NCBI RefSeq assembly: GCF_037126465.1 | Contig: NC_088201.1 | Location: 5,647,001-5,711,000 of the forward strand | DNA: 64,000 nucleotides | Direction of reading: 5' to 3' | Source: Ornithodoros turicata | Lineage: Eukaryota; Arthropoda; Arachnida; Ixodida; Argasidae | Shown here: in pieces, positions 23,701 through 32,500 of the stretch | Layout of the letters: each line of letters opens with the position of its first letter | How positions within the stretch are numbered: the stretch's first letter is position 1 | Program-made: the position numbers and the translations under genes | Notes under the pieces: model-generated | What the model was told of the DNA's origin: nothing | The model's input: the letters and a program-made list of their open reading frames with translations, nothing else | Database searches by the model: none

Positions 23701-23776
23701 AGGCCAGGTCGGATGTCAAGCAAACCGCAGAACACACGGTCACTTGGACCAGCAAGACAGATACCCACAGAGCCAT
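4104..23776 (-). CDS. Idua: Alpha-L-iduronidase (complete, nine exons)
   Basis: This is a lysosomal glycoside hydrolase (GH39 family) that removes terminal iduronic acid from dermatan and heparan sulfate. Exons on the minus strand are 23776-23583, 23427-23290, 19059-18878, 18570-18478, 15442-15240, 15182-15082, 14339-13986, 5311-4767 and 4192-4104. Every junction is GT-AG and the phases agree, giving 1899 nt or 632 residues (human 653). A hydrophobic signal peptide occupies about residues 1-20. The expected acid/base Glu is residue 189 in [11 protein letters not shown], and the expected nucleophile is Glu305 in DEADPLVSW, matching human Glu182 and Glu299. The C-terminal fibronectin-like end (GPISTPLRY) is present. 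A polyadenylation signal lies 8 nt beyond the stop. The large introns are filled with transposons. I saw no damage. Confidence 0.95.
4533..4705 (-). mobile_element. Pogo/Tigger-like MITE, copy 2
   Basis: This is the same element as at 1168 in reverse orientation, with TA on both sides. It lies in the intron between IDUA exons 8 and 9, just beyond the exon 8 donor. Confidence 0.85.
4767..5311 (-). CDS. Idua: IDUA exon 8 (beta-sandwich region)
   Basis: This 545-nt exon encodes [15 protein letters not shown], the [16 protein letters not shown] stretch (human YVTRYLDNG), and a Pro-rich region ending in CLEYDVLF (human CLWTYEIQF). The acceptor GTGAG|G has a poor pyrimidine tract but keeps the frame. 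The donor is CGGG|GTAAGA, phase 1. Confidence 0.88.
5455..5785. repeat. Diverged foldback repeat in IDUA intron 7
   Basis: Two imperfect arms face each other: GTGACGTCACGG near 5480 against CCGTGACGTCACC near 5728, and AGCTTCAACTGTCTCTATC near 5583 against its inverse near 5655. This suggests an old palindromic element. Confidence 0.5.
6423..6594 (+). mobile_element. Pogo/Tigger-like MITE, copy 3
   Basis: Same family and orientation as copy 1, TA-flanked, inside IDUA intron 7. Confidence 0.85.
6727..6898 (+). mobile_element. Pogo/Tigger-like MITE, copy 4
   Basis: Same family, only 132 bp after copy 3 and in the same orientation. The last bases are slightly altered (ATTG instead of ACTG). 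Confidence 0.83.
7068..7315 (+). repeat. Interspersed repeat also present at 50552 (inverted)
   Basis: About 245 bp from CGCTTCC...AGAGAG to AAATATCGCGGGC match the region at 50552-50808 in reverse complement, with roughly four in five bases shared by eye. Its class is unknown. Confidence 0.6.
7327..7530 (+). repeat. Chimeric SINE family A: reversed body joined to a forward tRNA-like head
   Basis: 7327-7429 is SINE body in minus orientation, ending TGAAAGATGAAAGTCA. It is joined directly to a plus-strand tRNA-like head at 7431-7502 and a short tail that is the inverse of that ending. The head folds as a cloverleaf with a loop triplet GGT. Confidence 0.65.
7797..8036 (-). repeat. SINE family C (tRNA-derived)
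   Basis: On the minus strand it starts with an A box (GCTCAGTGGTTAGCGTG) and a B box (GGTTCGAATCC), followed by a conserved body shared with 58985-59218. It lies in IDUA intron 7. Confidence 0.75.
8539..9610. mobile_element. TIR element built on GGGGCAAGATGAGACA repeats
   Basis: The left end TATAGGTGGGGCAAG and the inverted right end TATAGGGTAAGATGGGGCAAG bound about 1.07 kb. The motif GGGGCAAGATGAGACA or its complement recurs near 8545, 8583, 8765, 8788, 8810 and 9580. No transposase is seen. Confidence 0.55.
9604..9766. repeat. ATCGATA-rich repeat
   Basis: The stretch is built almost entirely from variants of the palindrome TATCGATA and ends with CGATATCGTTCCATCC, a hAT-like terminus in inverse. 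A similar block lies at 7553-7685. Both are probably remnants of non-autonomous elements. Confidence 0.5.
10090..10385 (-). pseudogene. LINE fragment (C-terminal zinc-finger region)
   Basis: On the minus strand the frame reads [20 protein letters not shown] and [11 protein letters not shown], a degenerate form of the Cys/His motif (C..C...H....C) near the end of many non-LTR ORF2 proteins. It is short and broken. Confidence 0.4.
10386..11133. mobile_element. Probable hAT-type element with a GGTTCGG-repeat body
   Basis: The right end is GTTCCGATCCCTG (inverse CAGGGATCGGAAC), and subterminal arrays of GGTTCGG/CCGGTTC lie at both ends (10390-10500 and 10955-11130). The left end is less clear. 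The flanks ATGCAACC and CTGCAAAT could be a decayed 8-bp duplication. Confidence 0.45.
11250..11518 (+). repeat. SINE family B (tRNA-derived), most complete copy
   Basis: The A box is GTGGCTCAGTTGGTAGCGTG and the B box is GGGTTCGAACCC. The body has GACGTTAAATAC and GTTAAAGAACCCTCAGGTGG. Partial copies lie at 13230-13890, 45673-45890 and 49232-49340. Confidence 0.8.
11533..12025. mobile_element. TIR element with a CGGGTTTAACCCG-repeat body
   Basis: The ends are GAGTGACTTTTTCGGGTTAA and its inverse TTAACCCGAAAAAGTCACTC. The body has many variants of AATTCGGGGAGAAATCGGG. The flanks TATATAGT and CCTATAGT are a likely decayed duplication. A related element is at 46363. Confidence 0.6.
11698..11742 (+). 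repeat. (CT)n microsatellite
   Basis: A pure CT run of about 22 units is followed by a T run, inside the element at 11533. Confidence 0.95.
13230..13890 (-). repeat. SINE family B copy split by a MITE
   Basis: 13230-13374 and 13751-13890 join into one minus-strand SINE B copy. The TIR element at 13375-13750 interrupts it. Confidence 0.7.
13375..13750. mobile_element. TA-flanked MITE nested in a SINE
   Basis: The ends are GATTATAACGACCATGTC and its inverse GACATGGTCGTTATAATC, with TA on both sides. No transposase is encoded. Confidence 0.75.
13986..14339 (-). CDS. Idua: IDUA exon 7 with the nucleophile glutamate
   Basis: It starts at TTCTGTAG|C and completes the motif (N)DEADPLVSW, whose Glu is the expected nucleophile. 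It continues [35 protein letters not shown] and [13 protein letters not shown], all strongly conserved. The donor is CGAAC|GTGAGT, phase 2. Confidence 0.95.
14502..14951. mobile_element. MITE with GCGAATTCGGGTGGTCATTT ends
   Basis: Exact 22-bp terminal inverted repeats bound 450 bp. It lies in IDUA intron 6. There is no coding sequence. Confidence 0.75.
15082..15182 (-). CDS. Idua: IDUA exon 6
   Basis: It encodes [17 protein letters not shown], then [14 protein letters not shown], ending within the Asp of the catalytic NDEADP motif. The acceptor is CTTCGCAG and the donor is AATGA|GTAGGT. The intron to exon 5 is only 57 bp. Confidence 0.85.
15240..15442 (-). CDS. Idua: IDUA exon 5
   Basis: It encodes [36 protein letters not shown] and [12 protein letters not shown], all close to the human enzyme ([25 protein letters not shown]). 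It ends phase 0 at a CAGAAG|GTAGGT donor. Confidence 0.94.
15513..16205. mobile_element. MITE carrying a large foldback
   Basis: The outer inverted repeats TATAGGGTTTATTCAC and GTGAATAAACCCTATA, each next to TGACGTCA, enclose the 389-bp palindrome at 15775. The palindrome probably inserted into an older element. Confidence 0.6.
15775..16163. repeat. Near-perfect 389-bp palindrome
   Basis: The two arms of about 185 bp are almost exact complements, from CACTGTAAACTGAAAAACAC to its inverse. Each arm also contains small palindromes of the form CACCCTTT...AAAGGGTG, so hairpins are nested at two scales. Confidence 0.9.
16506..17009. mobile_element. TA-flanked CACTCTAAG element
   Basis: The ends TACACTCTAAGAA and TTCTTAGAGTGTA contain subterminal GAGTAATTTTACT. 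The motif GGGGAGTAAATG recurs inside. It belongs with the elements at 1774 and 19354. Confidence 0.7.
17409..17602. mobile_element. Small MITE with AATAGACCATTTT ends
   Basis: The left end AATAGACCATTTTAGAA is matched in inverse by TTAAAATCGTCTATT. A related element is at 46817. It carries GCGCCACCTGTGGC in its subterminal region, as the other copy does. Confidence 0.5.
18478..18570 (-). CDS. Idua: IDUA exon 4 with the acid/base glutamate
   Basis: This 93-nt exon encodes [15 protein letters not shown] and then WNEPDH. The Glu of WNEPD is the expected catalytic acid/base. The acceptor is CTTTTCAG and the donor is CTTCCAG|GTATAC, phase 1. Confidence 0.93.
18878..19059 (-). CDS. Idua: IDUA exon 3
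   Basis: It encodes [17 protein letters not shown] and [11 protein letters not shown], the barrel segment that matches human LLPGFELMG. The acceptor is GGTTACAG and the donor is GTCG|GTATGC, phase 1. The intron before it (19060-23289) holds a foldback element, a hAT element and a Harbinger-like MITE. Confidence 0.93.
19354..19950. mobile_element. TA-flanked CACTCTAAAAA foldback element
   Basis: The arms of about 210 bp are nearly perfect complements around a loop of about 170 bp. Within the arms AAAAAGTGACGC recurs in both directions. It lies in IDUA intron 2. Confidence 0.8.
20466..21744. mobile_element. hAT-type non-autonomous element with GGAAACGG body
   Basis: The ends are CAGGGAAGGGTAATGG and its imperfect inverse CCGGTATCCTTCCCTG. 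A perfect 8-bp target duplication GTAACGTT lies at 20458-20465 and 21745-21752. Subterminal regions are arrays of GGAAACGG/GTAACGG. A tight hairpin at 21305-21444 lies inside. No transposase is seen. Confidence 0.85.
21305..21444. repeat. Tight inverted repeat (66-bp arms, 8-bp loop)
   Basis: The left arm starts AGTTGTGGAAGGAAAAAGGC and the right arm is its near-exact complement. It is flanked by short TA runs and lies inside the hAT element. Confidence 0.85.
22327..22773. mobile_element. PIF/Harbinger-like MITE
   Basis: The ends TACCCCTGTCACACGGGCAT are inverted at the right end, and a TAA triplet is duplicated on both sides. A TWA duplication is typical of PIF/Harbinger. It is 447 bp long with no ORF. 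Confidence 0.75.
23290..23427 (-). CDS. Idua: IDUA exon 2
   Basis: The acceptor is TCTCGCAG and the donor is CCAA|GTATGT. It encodes [11 protein letters not shown] and then [19 protein letters not shown], close to human IPHRG-type sequence at the start of the TIM barrel. It begins by completing a Cys codon, as in the vertebrate enzyme. Confidence 0.93.
23583..23776 (-). CDS. Idua: IDUA exon 1 (signal peptide and N terminus)
   Basis: It encodes [11 protein letters not shown]..., a signal peptide, and ends in KPFWKSTGF, which aligns with the human FWRSTGF. I chose the ATG at 23776 because a hydrophobic leader follows at once; an in-frame ATG at 23854 would add 26 non-hydrophobic residues. The donor is TTCTG|GTACGA, phase 2. 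Confidence 0.88.
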
Positions 23777-24107
23777 GACGCTGTTTGGAGCACACTCCGC
23801 GTACCGATAACGTGCGCGTCCAGTTAGATAACGGGTTGCATTGCGATAGCGCATTCAGGGTTGCCTAGTTGTTTGTCCATCGAGATCAGCTGGAGATACC
23901 AGAAAGAAAAAGACGGGATGAAGCAGACCGAGTGTTTTCCTTCACTCTCGACCGTTCACATGCAGGGTTGCCATTGCATCTGTCGGCGGTGCGCTATTTG
24001 TCCCACGATCTATATACAAGTCGTGGTCCACCCATTCAACAAAACACACTCGCTATCCACGCCGACCCTATCTGTTTCTGTATCGCGGAGGTCATGTCCG
24101 TGTTCTG

Positions 24108-25042
24108 CCTCCCAGCAAACCATTAATATCCCTGCGACATCCCTGCACGACCGCGAACGTCCTGAATATCCGAACATCCATGAGATATGCACAGGATATC
24201 CCAGAGCGGCATTTGCATTGTTGTTTTACTCACTAAACAACAGATGTCCCACGTACGTCTACAGAACATCGCGGTCTGGATATTTGGATTCCCATGTATA
24301 AATGCAGCTTGCAAGTCCCATTTGTAGCATTTGTAGAGTATCCAAGAGACCAGGATGTGTGCACTCATTGAACGTCTCAGAGACGTCACAACGATGTAGT
24401 CTAGAGACATTCTGATGTGTGGGACGTTTATGAAATCTGAGTAGTGCTTTCCGCTCGAGCATTTCAAGCGTTTCAAAGGACCAAACGCCGTCACGCTTTC
24501 TTACATGATGCGTAACAGCGTATTTTGGTATACCTTGGGTATGTGGTCACATCAGGTTGTATTTCTCCTTTCTTTTTCACCATTTCCATATTGGATACAC
24601 ACGCACTTTGATTCTTCCCCAAGGACACAATGATCTCGTCTGGTTATCCCAGGGACGTTCCCTTGGGACAGGAATAACATCCCTTGGGACATCCCCGTAT
24701 GGTTCTCAGTCTGTTAGAAAATCGTTAAAATGCAACGCCCTCGGGTCATCCTCAGAATCTTCCCAGGAAGTATCTCAAAAACACTTTCAGTATGGTTTTA
24801 GGAGCGAAACGGGATATCTTATAGTGAGGAATTATATCTACTTATTTTGTGAAGTGATCAGCGCACATTTTTACCCACAGGGACGCGCACAGGACGTACC
24901 TAGATGACTCTTGACGGAAAATCCGCGATTATCATCCTCAGGACGTTCTGGGGATTCATATCGAAGGACGAGGACACGATGACACTTTGGGGACATCCTG
25001 AGGACCGTGTGCGTTCTTTGGGTTGCTCCGCTGGTAGCATTG
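24108..25042. repeat. Repeat rich in GGACGT/ACGTCC blocks
   Basis: Variants of GGACGTTC and ACATCC recur across about 0.9 kb. The edges CCCAGCAAACC and GGGTTGCTCCGCTGG are weakly inverted. Its class is uncertain. Confidence 0.35.
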
Positions 25043-26327
25043 GACGACCTCTAATGTTGCTTATGCCAAGAACGTTCATCCTCGCATTACTTCTGCTATA
25101 ATACTATACTATTTCTTAGGTCGTTTTTATAAGGAGTTTTTCGGATTCGTATGGACTGCAAGCTAGGAGTATATCGAAGGCTTATTATAGGCATAAACAC
25201 AAAGCATATACCCCCCCCCCCCCACCCCATAACTCATACAGCATAAGTGCTTTCCAAGCTAAAGTTTCTTCAACTATATGAAATTTGCCCTCCATAACAG
25301 TTTGTGGCCTTCAAAATCCATATCCAGCTTGGGAGCGGGTGGTGTTCGGCGGGCCCATTTTTCTCGAAAGCTACGAAAACATTGGTTTCTGTTTTTGACA
25401 GGAAAAAAATGTCAGGGTTAATATTATTTTGCATAAATGCGTGGGGTGTGCATTCAGAGTCTTTTCGGGTAAAGAGGAGAGAGACACGGTGACACTGTTG
25501 GCTATACGGCACCCTCTCCGCTCCACTTTAGTAATGGTGGCTGTTACAAAAGACGTACTACATATTCGCCGAAAGTAAGACGTAATTTGGTATGATATTC
25601 AAATAGGCACCTAGCAGCCCATCGAGCATGACAGAGAGGGTGTTTGAATAGCGGATTTGAGCAAATTACAATAGAGGGCGTCGGAGGGTCGGGGATGGAG
25701 CAGTGTTCTCACACGGATATCGAGAGCGGGGAAATGACAGTAATTGCATGCAGACGATAGCTCGTAGCAGAAGCGCAACTATATTCAACCGAGCATAAAA
25801 TGCACCGAGCATAATCGGGGCTTGCTTTGTTCTTTGCCTCTTCTCTTTTCAAGATAAAAAACTTAAACAAACAAATGTGAAGCAAGGGGGGGGGGGGAAG
25901 GAAGGCGTCAACCGCAGTGTCTGGTTGTCGGATGCGGGCTCTCGAAAAAGTCGTCTGCTGCGGGATGCGCAATGTGGTTAGACCCATGGCTAAAAAAAGC
26001 GGGCACTAAAAAGGCGCTAGATTGGTTTCTGAAAAAAAAAAAAGAAAAGAAAATGAAAAGTTCGCCAGTAGGAATTTTTAATGGTTCAAGGGCCACAGAA
26101 CCAAATGTTAGTAAAAGCCGAATAGGAACGAGAGCCAAATAATTTCCTAATAATCAAATTTCAGTTGTAGATTAGGCGCAAGCAGGAACGTTGTTACAAC
26201 GCTAGGACTTGCGCAGCATTTTCATCTTACTGATCAACCGAGCGGAAAAAACTGGCGCTAGGGTCTGTAAATCGGACTCGTCTTCCCCGTTTGGTTCGAA
26301 AACTCCCTATGCTGTACTGTCCCTATT

Positions 26328-26810
26328 ACATCCTGTACTGTCAAACTTGGGTTCTAGGACCACAGTCATGCAGATGATCGTACCGTGCATTTGTCCAAAA
26401 ATCGCTTGAAAGTGACTGTTCAATGCATATATTGCGCGCATATACGAGCTAAAATGCGTGCGGGCACGCAAACTCAATGTGGATCATCAAGAACCATTTG
26501 CGCCCAACTCAATTCAAGCGAGGTATTCTGCTTTTTTCGTCTAAGGTTTTCACCGTTGGGTGCTAGGTGTTCATTGAGCTTCGTGAGACAAGGTGCTAGT
26601 CTTTTTTCTTTGTCGGTCGTGTGATTACGCACCTCAATGTTGAAATGCCGTCCATAATGAACCTGTACTCTAATGTACTGTGTTCTAACGTAATAACATG
26701 TACATATAAAACGGGAAAGCTGCGCAAAGATGTCACCATTGTGCCACGATTCTTTCCGTGTCTAAGAAAAATTCCTGATGTGGAACCTTCACCAAGCATA
26801 CCTTACCTCA
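26328..26810 (+). repeat. Interspersed repeat R1, intact copy
   Basis: It matches 54523-54620 joined to 55814-56182 over nearly its full length, including ATATTGCGCGCATATAC and GAGACAAGGTGCTAGTC. It shows what the second copy looked like before a LINE entered it. Confidence 0.75.
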
Positions 26811-27724
26811 CGTTACCTGGTTTGTCCGCGTATCACGATAGTCACCTCTGTAGCTGGCGACCACAAGCGAGTAACACCTAAAGAGAGAGCACAAACAATG
26901 TCTTTTTCTCTCTCACTCCTTCTTCATAGAATGTATGGCACCAGGAGCTCGTGTATTCCTGCTGACTCCTATACCGATGACAGGAACTGCTAACGTGAGG
27001 CCCGTAAGTATTTTGCTAAAACTGACATTCGAAAAGCGCGGCTGTGGAGAGCATACCGCCGGCCTAACCCAAGCACTCGACAGATGGCCCCACATGTCAG
27101 CTCTGGCTGGCTAGGGAGAAGCCGCAGCAACCCATGGAGCCATGGAGGCTCCCTAGCTCTGGCTAGGGAGCTAGGATTCAGCCACCCTAGCTCTAGCTGT
27201 GGCCAATTATGATTTCTCCAGTGGGAGGTGTTTAAAAAAAACTGCTTTTAACGCACATAAGTCAGGTTAAGTGGCATTTTTTTTTTCTTTTACGACCGAG
27301 TTCCGAAACAGATTTGATTTGAGGCTACTCCATAAATGGTTTGCTGTGCAAGCGCTAGGTGGCATAGCAGTTAGGAAGGAAACTTTTCCGAAAATTCATT
27401 TCATTTAAAGTCCCGAGGGGGCTACTGTAGGGCAACAGGAGAGGGGTACCAACAGCAAATGGCAATATAACGGAGAACACATATTGAAACGAATGTGAAA
27501 CAATGTCAATTATACAAGGGGGGAGAACAAAAAATAAATCCCCAAGAGCATCATGAAAATGGTCAATGGATTTCTTTTGAAGGGTTACTCCATTGTATTA
27601 CAGTGCGTGGGTACGAGTATATGTAACTGGACCTTTTTCACATTCGCGTCGTATCCTATAGCGGCTCTCCAGCGAATCACCCTCAGCACGCTGAGGCAAC
27701 GAGCTAGCGGGGTGTCCCCACTGG

Positions 27725-27890
27725 CAGGGATTTTCCCAGCATTCCCTAATGCCCCCAAACAAAATCTCGCAAACCCCCCCCCCCTACCAAATGCCTGCCA
27801 GAGGCTAAAAAAGTCAGAAAAGCAGCAAATATGGGTGTCAACACCATCTACTGAATATGGAGAAAAACCTTGTCCAGCGCACCCACCCAA
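27725..27890. repeat. Possible hAT-like end, relative of 63561
   Basis: GGCAGGGATTTTCCC, a poly-C run and a similar following sequence match the element at 63561, but I found no clear right end. Confidence 0.35.
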
Positions 27891-28106
27891 GGTCACACAT
27901 GCGCCTAAGCAGTTGTGAAAAGGCCACCTTATGATCACCTAATGATCTCTGTTTAATTCGGGGTTTTCGGGCAAAAGTGAGCTAGCAGCATGGGAGGCAA
28001 TCGTCATTAAAAGCCATTCTATTATTTAAAAATCCTGAAAAGAGCGCATACATTGAAATACCCATCACCAAATTTCTATGCAAATGAGCCGAAACCGTAT
28101 ATATAC

Positions 28107-28640
28107 AGGGTGTTTCACCTAAAGTGATAAAAAGTTTTAACTGTCGACATATTCGCCGGAAGATTGTGGGACTTTCGGCAATTACTTTCTGGAATCTTTT
28201 GCCACCATTTAGGAAGGCTTTGGACAATTTTTAATTGAGGGATTTCTTTTTCAATCGGACTTTGAAAATTGACACGCCAACCTCACCTTTCCCCCCCCCC
28301 CCCCCCATAAATATGAAGTTATCCACGGTTAATCGCAGACCCAACAAAAACTATGCACAGTATGGCAACAGAAATAGTCGAAAAAAATTAGTAAAACCGC
28401 TGCTTTAACCCCGCCTGCTTTATTGTCGCAAAAAAGCGCGCGCGAAATGGGCGTCTAGACGACGAAGTGTCCCCGCCTTCATTTCTTTTGTTTTCTTTGT
28501 GATAAGACGGACGTCACCAGCATCAAGGTCAAAGCGGGGGACATAAAGGTAAAACAAGAGGCGGGAACACTTAATCCACTTGCCGCACCTTCCGCGCGCG
28601 CTTTTTGCGACATTTGGAGAATTGGACAATTTTGAGATGA
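28107..28640. repeat. Mariner-like noncoding end
   Basis: It begins ACAGGGTGTTTCACCTAAAG after a TA run, resembling the terminus at 51236. A matching inverse end (GGCGAAACACCCTGTTA) is at 33636 but lies across SIL1 exons, so it is probably a separate remnant. Confidence 0.4.
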
Positions 28641-29171
28641 GATGTTAGGTAACGTTAGCCAAGATTGGATGGGGCACACTGTCCAGATGGGGTGGCATTT
28701 ATTCTCCTGTGCCAATATTTGCAGAAAGTAAGAGAAGCAACCTTCAGATTATACTTCGGGACAAGTCAGCTCCACTCACCAATCCATGGACATCTGCGAT
28801 TAGCTCTGGCAGGCACATGGCACTTTCGAGTAACAACGTGATGTACCCGCAGTGTTACTTGTACAGTACACTGACCACGTTGTGAAAACATCCTTCGGAG
28901 ACTATGTACTTCGAGCACATTTGAATGCTGTAAATAAAATACTAAGGTCCAGTAGAACAATAGTCCCTGTTGACAATATCCCCACCTGAGGCCTTTGCTC
29001 TAACTTACGTTCACCGTATCTTCCACTTTTTGACCTTTAACCCTCATGTTGTCTCGGAGTACAGTGTACACCCGCAACCGCACACACACACTAGTTTACG
29101 CATACACACGCCTCTAAGAAACCAATTTCAGCGTTACCGCTCCTGCACTGAAGTCGCGCCGATAGTGAAAA

Positions 29172-29177
29172 TTTATT
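29172..29177 (-). terminator. SIL1 polyadenylation signal AATAAA
   Basis: An AATAAA on the minus strand lies about 90 nt past the SIL1 stop, a usual distance for a short 3' UTR. Confidence 0.65.
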
Positions 29178-29265
29178 GGCCAAATTCAGTCCCGAGGCTT
29201 GCATTCACACGTGAACAGTTCAGCTACTCTCTGGAAGTGTCACCAGCTCAAAGCCCTCATGGTCT

Positions 29266-29563
29266 TCACAGTTCTTCTTTGGCCTGCACGGTCAAAGTCC
29301 GCAACAGCTGCTCAACTGTCGCGAGTAGCCCTTCAAAGTACGGGCTTCCGCCGCCGTCCGCACTCAGTTCTTCGGCCGCTTTGTGTCGGTACGCTTCGAC
29401 TAGTTTCTTGAGCTGGGGCACCGTCTCGCGAAACTGTACCCTGCACGGTTCGACGAGGGCCAGCATAGCTCGAACCACCTTTTCTTGCGTGTCCAGTTCG
29501 GGACTGTGGAGTAGTGGACCGACCCGGCTGCATATACCGTGAAGGCGAATGCTTGCCAGCAAC
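29266..29563 (-). CDS. Sil1: SIL1 exon 7 (C terminus, KEEL)
   Basis: It encodes LLASIRLHGI, LDTQEKVVRAMLALVEPCR and YFEGLLATVEQLLRTL, and ends QAKEEL-stop. The human counterpart ends YFQELLGSVNSLLKELR. The acceptor is AAAAACAG. Confidence 0.94.
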
Positions 29564-32500
29564 CTGTTTTTTTCAGAAAAAGGGAGACAGAAAGAAATAC
29601 GCTTATGAGTGAGTACCATATTTTTCCGTAGTGTTACGCGCTTTCTTTTCTAACAAAACCGAAATGTTCTGTTTGTCACGAGGATTACTGCAAGCGTAGT
29701 AGCGACTGAGGAGAATGAAACGCAACACTGGACCAGTTGTATATTCTGGTTAGAAGATGGCGTCAGAACAGTGCTTTTCCCAAACTCTGCTACCCGGCTT
29801 TTTGATTTGAGTGGATGAACAGAAGTTACAAAAAACTGACGCTGAATTTTAATTTGGCAGTTAGCATAGCCTGCACGCACTAGCTGCGCTAGAAGAAATT
29901 CTGAGTTTAGAATCTTAGAATTTTTGGTAGTAGCAATCCAAATACAGTGAGAAAAATGCAAATGAACCAACTGGCAGTGATGGCCACTAACTACTTCTAC
30001 AGTAGTTTAACTATAACTAGTAACTACTTTGTGATGGAGTAGTTTAACTAGTAGTTCAACTACTTTTCAGGGGAGGTAGTTAAAACTACTTCTTTAACTA
30101 CTGCAATGTATTTTAACTACCTCTATAACTACTGCAATGTATTTTAACTACCTCTATAACCGTTGTCCATCAACACCAATCCCATTCTGTAGTGTCCTTG
30201 GACACCTAAATACGAATCGCAAGCAGTGAAAAAAGTGAAGATTTAGTACACGCACGGCACAACTGCTCTGCACCTCCGTTCTTACCAAACGAGTAACTCA
30301 AGGTAAAAGTCGGAAGCACAATCGTGCCGTAAAGCTTGCGGCAAAATCGGAAGTAGTTGGCACCTGCAGTAACGTAACTACTGTAGTCGAAATAGTAGTT
30401 TAACTAGTAGTTGCCACTACATTTCTGCACGTAGTTGATAACTACTTTTTAACTACAATCAGGTAGTTTAACTAATAGTTTAACTACATGTAGTTAACTA
30501 CTGGCCATCACTGCCAACTGGTATGGAAGGATCCAAAGCAATACGACAGCCATCAGACAGGTGTTTAACCAAGTACTGTGGCAACTCACTCTGTGTGGGT
30601 GCTATCCTTTATGACGCTTTGCTCTTCAACCAAATCATGCAGAAGAATTAGTGCCTTGAGAGCAAGCTTCGATCCCACATAGTCACCTCTGAAATCTATT
30701 CCTGGAAATGAAAATGTAGTGGTGCTTATACTAGTATTGTGAAGCAATATGATAGGATACATCATTGCAGACCTCAGTTATGTTACATTTGCTCTCGGCT
30801 TAGATTTTGCGCACTTCAAGAGGAAGAGACTCTCATCATTGCTGTTCTAATTTCAGAATTCTCCTTCGAGAAAAACTGAGCGGGGCCAAGGTTCTACTAA
30901 ATCTATTTCTTGGCAATTTCATTAATTTACAGCACACTGAAGGGAGTAAAAATTTCTCACAAATGTGCCCACAACTGCAGCATGCATTGTCATGTGGTAT
31001 TATTTGTTTTGCTGACTCTTGTTTTGGACAAAAAAAATAAAATTACACAAAGCGGAGCTTGTTGGAAACACTTCGTTTTGGGTGTTTTCTCAAGGAAGCC
31101 TACAACTTTCCAATTAACATTTCGGCCCTTAAACTGATATTTTAAAAGTTAGCTAGTTCATCTTGTCTAATGAATTGATTAGGCTCGAGGGATAAATACC
31201 AGCAACTATGATATGCATCTGCTAACAACACTTAGTAGGTTTTATTCGAGTAGAGTACTCTTCTTTTTTTTTTTTAATTTTGGGGCATGTTAGTTGGGAC
31301 ACTGCAAACAAGGTGTTTTCATAATGTGTCATAAGAATATATTTAAAAATTTTAGAGCTGCGCAAATATTCGAAACGAATAGTCAATGCTATTCGAACAG
31401 TATTCACAGGCAATTTTGAGTATTTGAAATTCCAATATTTGTCTAATATTTCTGAAACATAGTGTTATGCTTCGTTGGCACACTTTCATGTCAGCATTGT
31501 GGCCCGAGACCGAGGCAGACGCGAAAATTTGCATACAGTGACGGCACGTTGTCCAGTAGCGACGCGTTGGATTTTATGCTGACCCAAAGCATAATCTGTT
31601 CGATCGTCACAGTCATCCTCATGTTTCGGATGGTGGAATGCGTCATGCGAACTTGCAAAGTGCCGTACTTTCACACGTATAAGCCGCACCCGCAGATAAG
31701 TCGCAGGACCCGTTTCTAGGAGAGTTTTGAAAATTTTCAGGCAGATAAGCTGCAGGACCCGTTTCTAGGAACGTTTTGAAAATTTTCAGGCAGATAAGCC
31801 ACAGGACCCGTTTCTAGGAACGTTTGGAAAATTTTCAGGCAGATAAGCCGCACCGCAGATAAGCCGCAGGACCCATTTCTAGGAACGTTTTGAAAATTTT
31901 CAGGCAGATAAGCCGCACTCGCAGATGAGCCACGGGCAATACGCCGCGACTGATTTGTACCACAAAGGAGACCATAGAGAGGGCAATAAACACTGTGGTC
32001 CATACTCCAGGGTCGGCATGGTGCACAAGAAAGGAGGTCAAGTGTGGTTCTGGTGTTCTACCAAGATCAGACTGCGCCCATGGATCGATGGGTCAGTGGC
32101 CTTCCAGAAGACACGGATCACTGTCACCACCTTAGTTAAAGCTGCTCGGGGGGAAGGGCACCAGGAAGGTCAGTCTACTCGAATGTGGACGCGCCCCTGT
32201 TACGTATTGTTCGTGCAACGGCAGGGCGGTGCTGTTCCAGAGGTACTGTCGGCCCTTTCGATCAAGCCATTGTATGGGGCAAATACAGAGGAGAAATAGT
32301 TATCAGATAAGCCGCGCCGGTGGATAAGCTGCAGAGCACCCGCGAGAAAAAGAAAAAAAAATCCCGCATAAGCCGCGGCTGACACGCGTGAAATTATGGT
32401 GGTTTGTTAACCAAAAGCTGCAGCGTAGCGTAGTGAGTGGGCAACATTGACTTCGTTTACTCGCACTATCGCGGTGTTGGTACAGAATGTGGAGACATCA

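Larger units (their letters stand above)
23777..29165. other. Intergenic region between IDUA and SIL1
   Basis: I found no exon. It holds a GGACGT-rich repeat (about 24108-25042), a copy of an interspersed repeat (26328-26810), hAT-like ends near 27725 and a mariner-like noncoding end at 28107. Confidence 0.5.

Noticed and set aside
31925..32299. A 124-codon plus-strand frame
   Set aside because: No recognisable domain, and it lies within a TIR element with tandem repeats.
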